From Anaerolineaceae bacterium (lineage in GTDB: Bacteria > Chloroflexota > Anaerolineae > Anaerolineales > Anaerolineaceae): a stretch of DNA of 6,838 nt. Every line of letters starts with the position of its first letter. Position 1 is the stretch's first letter. The DNA lies in NCBI GenBank assembly GCA_028714615.1, contig JAQTMA010000221.1, positions 1-6,838 on the forward strand, written 5' to 3'. The notes under the pieces were generated by a model. That model was not told the DNA's origin, ran no database searches, and worked only from the letters and a program-made list of their open reading frames with translations. Below, in pieces: positions 5,899 to 6,838 of the stretch. A program made the translations under genes and the position numbers.

Positions 5899-6838
5899 TA
5901 GGGCTCTTCAACCCATTGATTAATGGAAACGGTGCTGGTGGCAGCTTCCACAGGGGTTCCCTGCATGTAATTCTCGACAAAATCCTGGCGTGAGTACATT
6001 GTTCCTGCCCAGGGTTCACTCCCCGACCAGGCGCCGAAACCGCCGCTCCAGGCGCCGAAACCGCCGCTCCAGGCGCCGAAACCGCCGCTCCACGCGCCGA
6101 AGCCGCCGTCCCAACTAAAATTGCCATCCCAGCTAAAGTTGCCGTCCCAGCTAAAGTTGCCATCCCAACTGAAGTTACCGCTCCAGGCGCCAAAGCCGCC
6201 GCTCCACGCGCCAAAGCCGCCGCTCCAGGCGCCGAAACCACCGGACCAGGCGCCGAAACCGCCGCTCCAGGCGCCGAAGCCGTTAGCGTTACTCATTTCG
6301 TCGCCATGCAGGCGGAAGGTGCTCGAGTCAGCATCGTAGTAGCTAAAGCCTTCGTAGTGCTGCGCCCCGGCGATATCTGCTTGAATGTCCATCCCAGCAT
6401 TCGCGGCGCCTTGAATATCTTGCAGGACGGCATCAGGGGCATTGACCCGCCCGTGTCCCTGCTGCCAGACGCTGTAGCCGGCCAGGTGGGTTGCCGGATC
6501 CACCCAGGGGAGCGCCGTAACCAACATGCGGTACTTCACCTGATCAGGGGTAAGCTCAGGGTGAGCCGAGAGAACCAGAGCCGCGACACCCGAAACCACT
6601 CCGGCCGCCTGCGATGTGCCTGCCATCGAGAAGTATTGGTTGCTTACCTGGTTGGCCTCATGGGTTTTGGCGACGGTGGTATTGGGCAGCATGGTGGAAA
6701 CCATGTGCGCGCCCGGAGCGACGACATCCGGCTTTACAAATCCATCCAGGGTTGGGCCCGCCGCTGAGAAGGGCGTGATGTAGTCATCATTCCAATCCAG
6801 GGGGGTAAAGTTATCCGTAAAAGCGCCTACGGTGATGA
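5898..6838 (-). CDS. Subtilisin-like S8 serine peptidase, C-terminal part, with Gly/Trp repeats
   Basis: The gene is open to the window edge, so its start, signal peptide, catalytic Asp, His and oxyanion Asn lie outside; 312 residues are visible. The frame opens with ITVGAFTDN, then FSAAGPTLDGFVKPDVVAPG, the usual subtilase run towards the active site, and then YFSMAGTSQAAGVVSGVAAL with the catalytic Ser at 6612-6614. The motif has Gly where most subtilases have Pro (GTSxAxP). HPELTPDQVKYRMLVTA and GYSVWQQGHGRVNAPDAV complete the catalytic domain. After a spacer (MDIQADIAGAQHYEG) comes an 87-residue tandem repeat (6021-6281), then a 40-residue tail ending NQWVEEP. It is presumably secreted, with the repeats perhaps serving adhesion or cell-surface attachment. 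The in-frame ATG at 6704 is internal, not the start. The TAG stop at 5898-5900 lies at the probable IS630 junction, but the site without the insertion would also read TAG, so the C-terminus may be native. Confidence 0.93.
   Translation of the reverse strand, partial: ITVGAFTDNFTPLDWNDDYITPFSAAGPTLDGFVKPDVVAPGAHMVSTMLPNTTVAKTHEANQVSNQYFSMAGTSQAAGVVSGVAALVLSAHPELTPDQVKYRMLVTALPWVDPATHLAGYSVWQQGHGRVNAPDAVLQDIQGAANAGMDIQADIAGAQHYEGFSYYDADSSTFRLHGDEMSNANGFGAWSGGFGAWSGGFGAWSGGFGAWSGGFGAWSGNFSWDGNFSWDGNFSWDGNFSWDGGFGAWSGGFGAWSGGFGAWSGGFGAWSGSEPWAGTMYSRQDFVENYMQGTPVEAATSTVSINQWVEEP
6021..6281 (-). repeat. Tandem protein-coding repeat: (GFGAWSG)5-(NFSWDG)4-(GFGAWSG)4
   Basis: In the subtilase frame, five 21-bp units coding GFGAWSG (6281-6177) are followed by four 18-bp units coding NFSWDG (6176-6105) and four more GFGAWSG units (6104-6021). 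Units differ mainly at third codon positions, such as GGC/GGT and TTC/TTT, so the peptide is more uniform than the DNA. Both unit types share an aromatic-x-x-Trp core with Gly and Ser/Asp spacing. The array should be prone to length change by slippage or recombination. It is not a CRISPR: there are no spacers and the period matches codons. Confidence 0.95.

Noticed and set aside
6021..6281. CRISPR-like direct repeats
   Set aside because: The units are contiguous with no spacers and follow 21- and 18-bp codon periods within a coding frame.
5873..6339. Alanine/glycine-rich minus ORF (5873-6241) and Pro/Lys-rich plus ORF (6121-6339)
   Set aside because: Both are out-of-frame readings of the subtilase tandem repeat; repeats with periods divisible by three keep other frames open too.

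Overview
The window reads almost entirely on the minus strand and looks like an accessory stretch of a GC-rich bacterial chromosome. The style of the genes fits a Chloroflexota (Anaerolineae-like) genome: an ECF sigma factor coupled to a very long membrane-anchored partner with a propeller end, a repeat-bearing secreted subtilase, and a worn IS630-type element. That lineage is inferred from gene style only; no rRNA or marker gene is present.

Layout in transcription order, from high to low coordinates. (1) 5898-6838 is the C-terminal part of a secreted S8 (subtilisin-like) peptidase. It runs off the window edge and carries a block-structured tandem repeat of two short Gly/Trp motifs. (2) 5039-5898 is a decayed IS630-family element. 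Its transposase frame still shows all three DDE residues but is broken by several in-frame stops and a 3' frameshift, and it lacks its N-terminal region. Its probable left end touches the subtilase stop codon. (3) 3859-4842 is one exported protein reading frame interrupted by TAA and TAG, in visibly AT-richer DNA. It has a signal peptide, a PepSY/YcdB-like middle and a golvesin-like C-terminal domain, and is followed by a hairpin terminator. (4) 3684 down to 116 is a probable operon. It holds an ECF sigma factor, an overlapping 916-residue single-pass membrane protein (putative anti-sigma/sensor with a beta-propeller end), and a small frameshifted gene resembling sigma region 2. It ends at a strong hairpin.

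How the parts fit: the sigma factor and membrane protein overlap by 8 nt, so they are probably translationally coupled and form a regulator pair sensing something outside the membrane. The third, broken sigma-like gene has no long ORF of its own and is easily missed because an antisense ORF covers it. The other genes are envelope or exported functions plus mobile DNA. The repeated in-frame stops in two separate genes point to gene decay, since the 2.7-kb membrane-protein frame beside them is clean.
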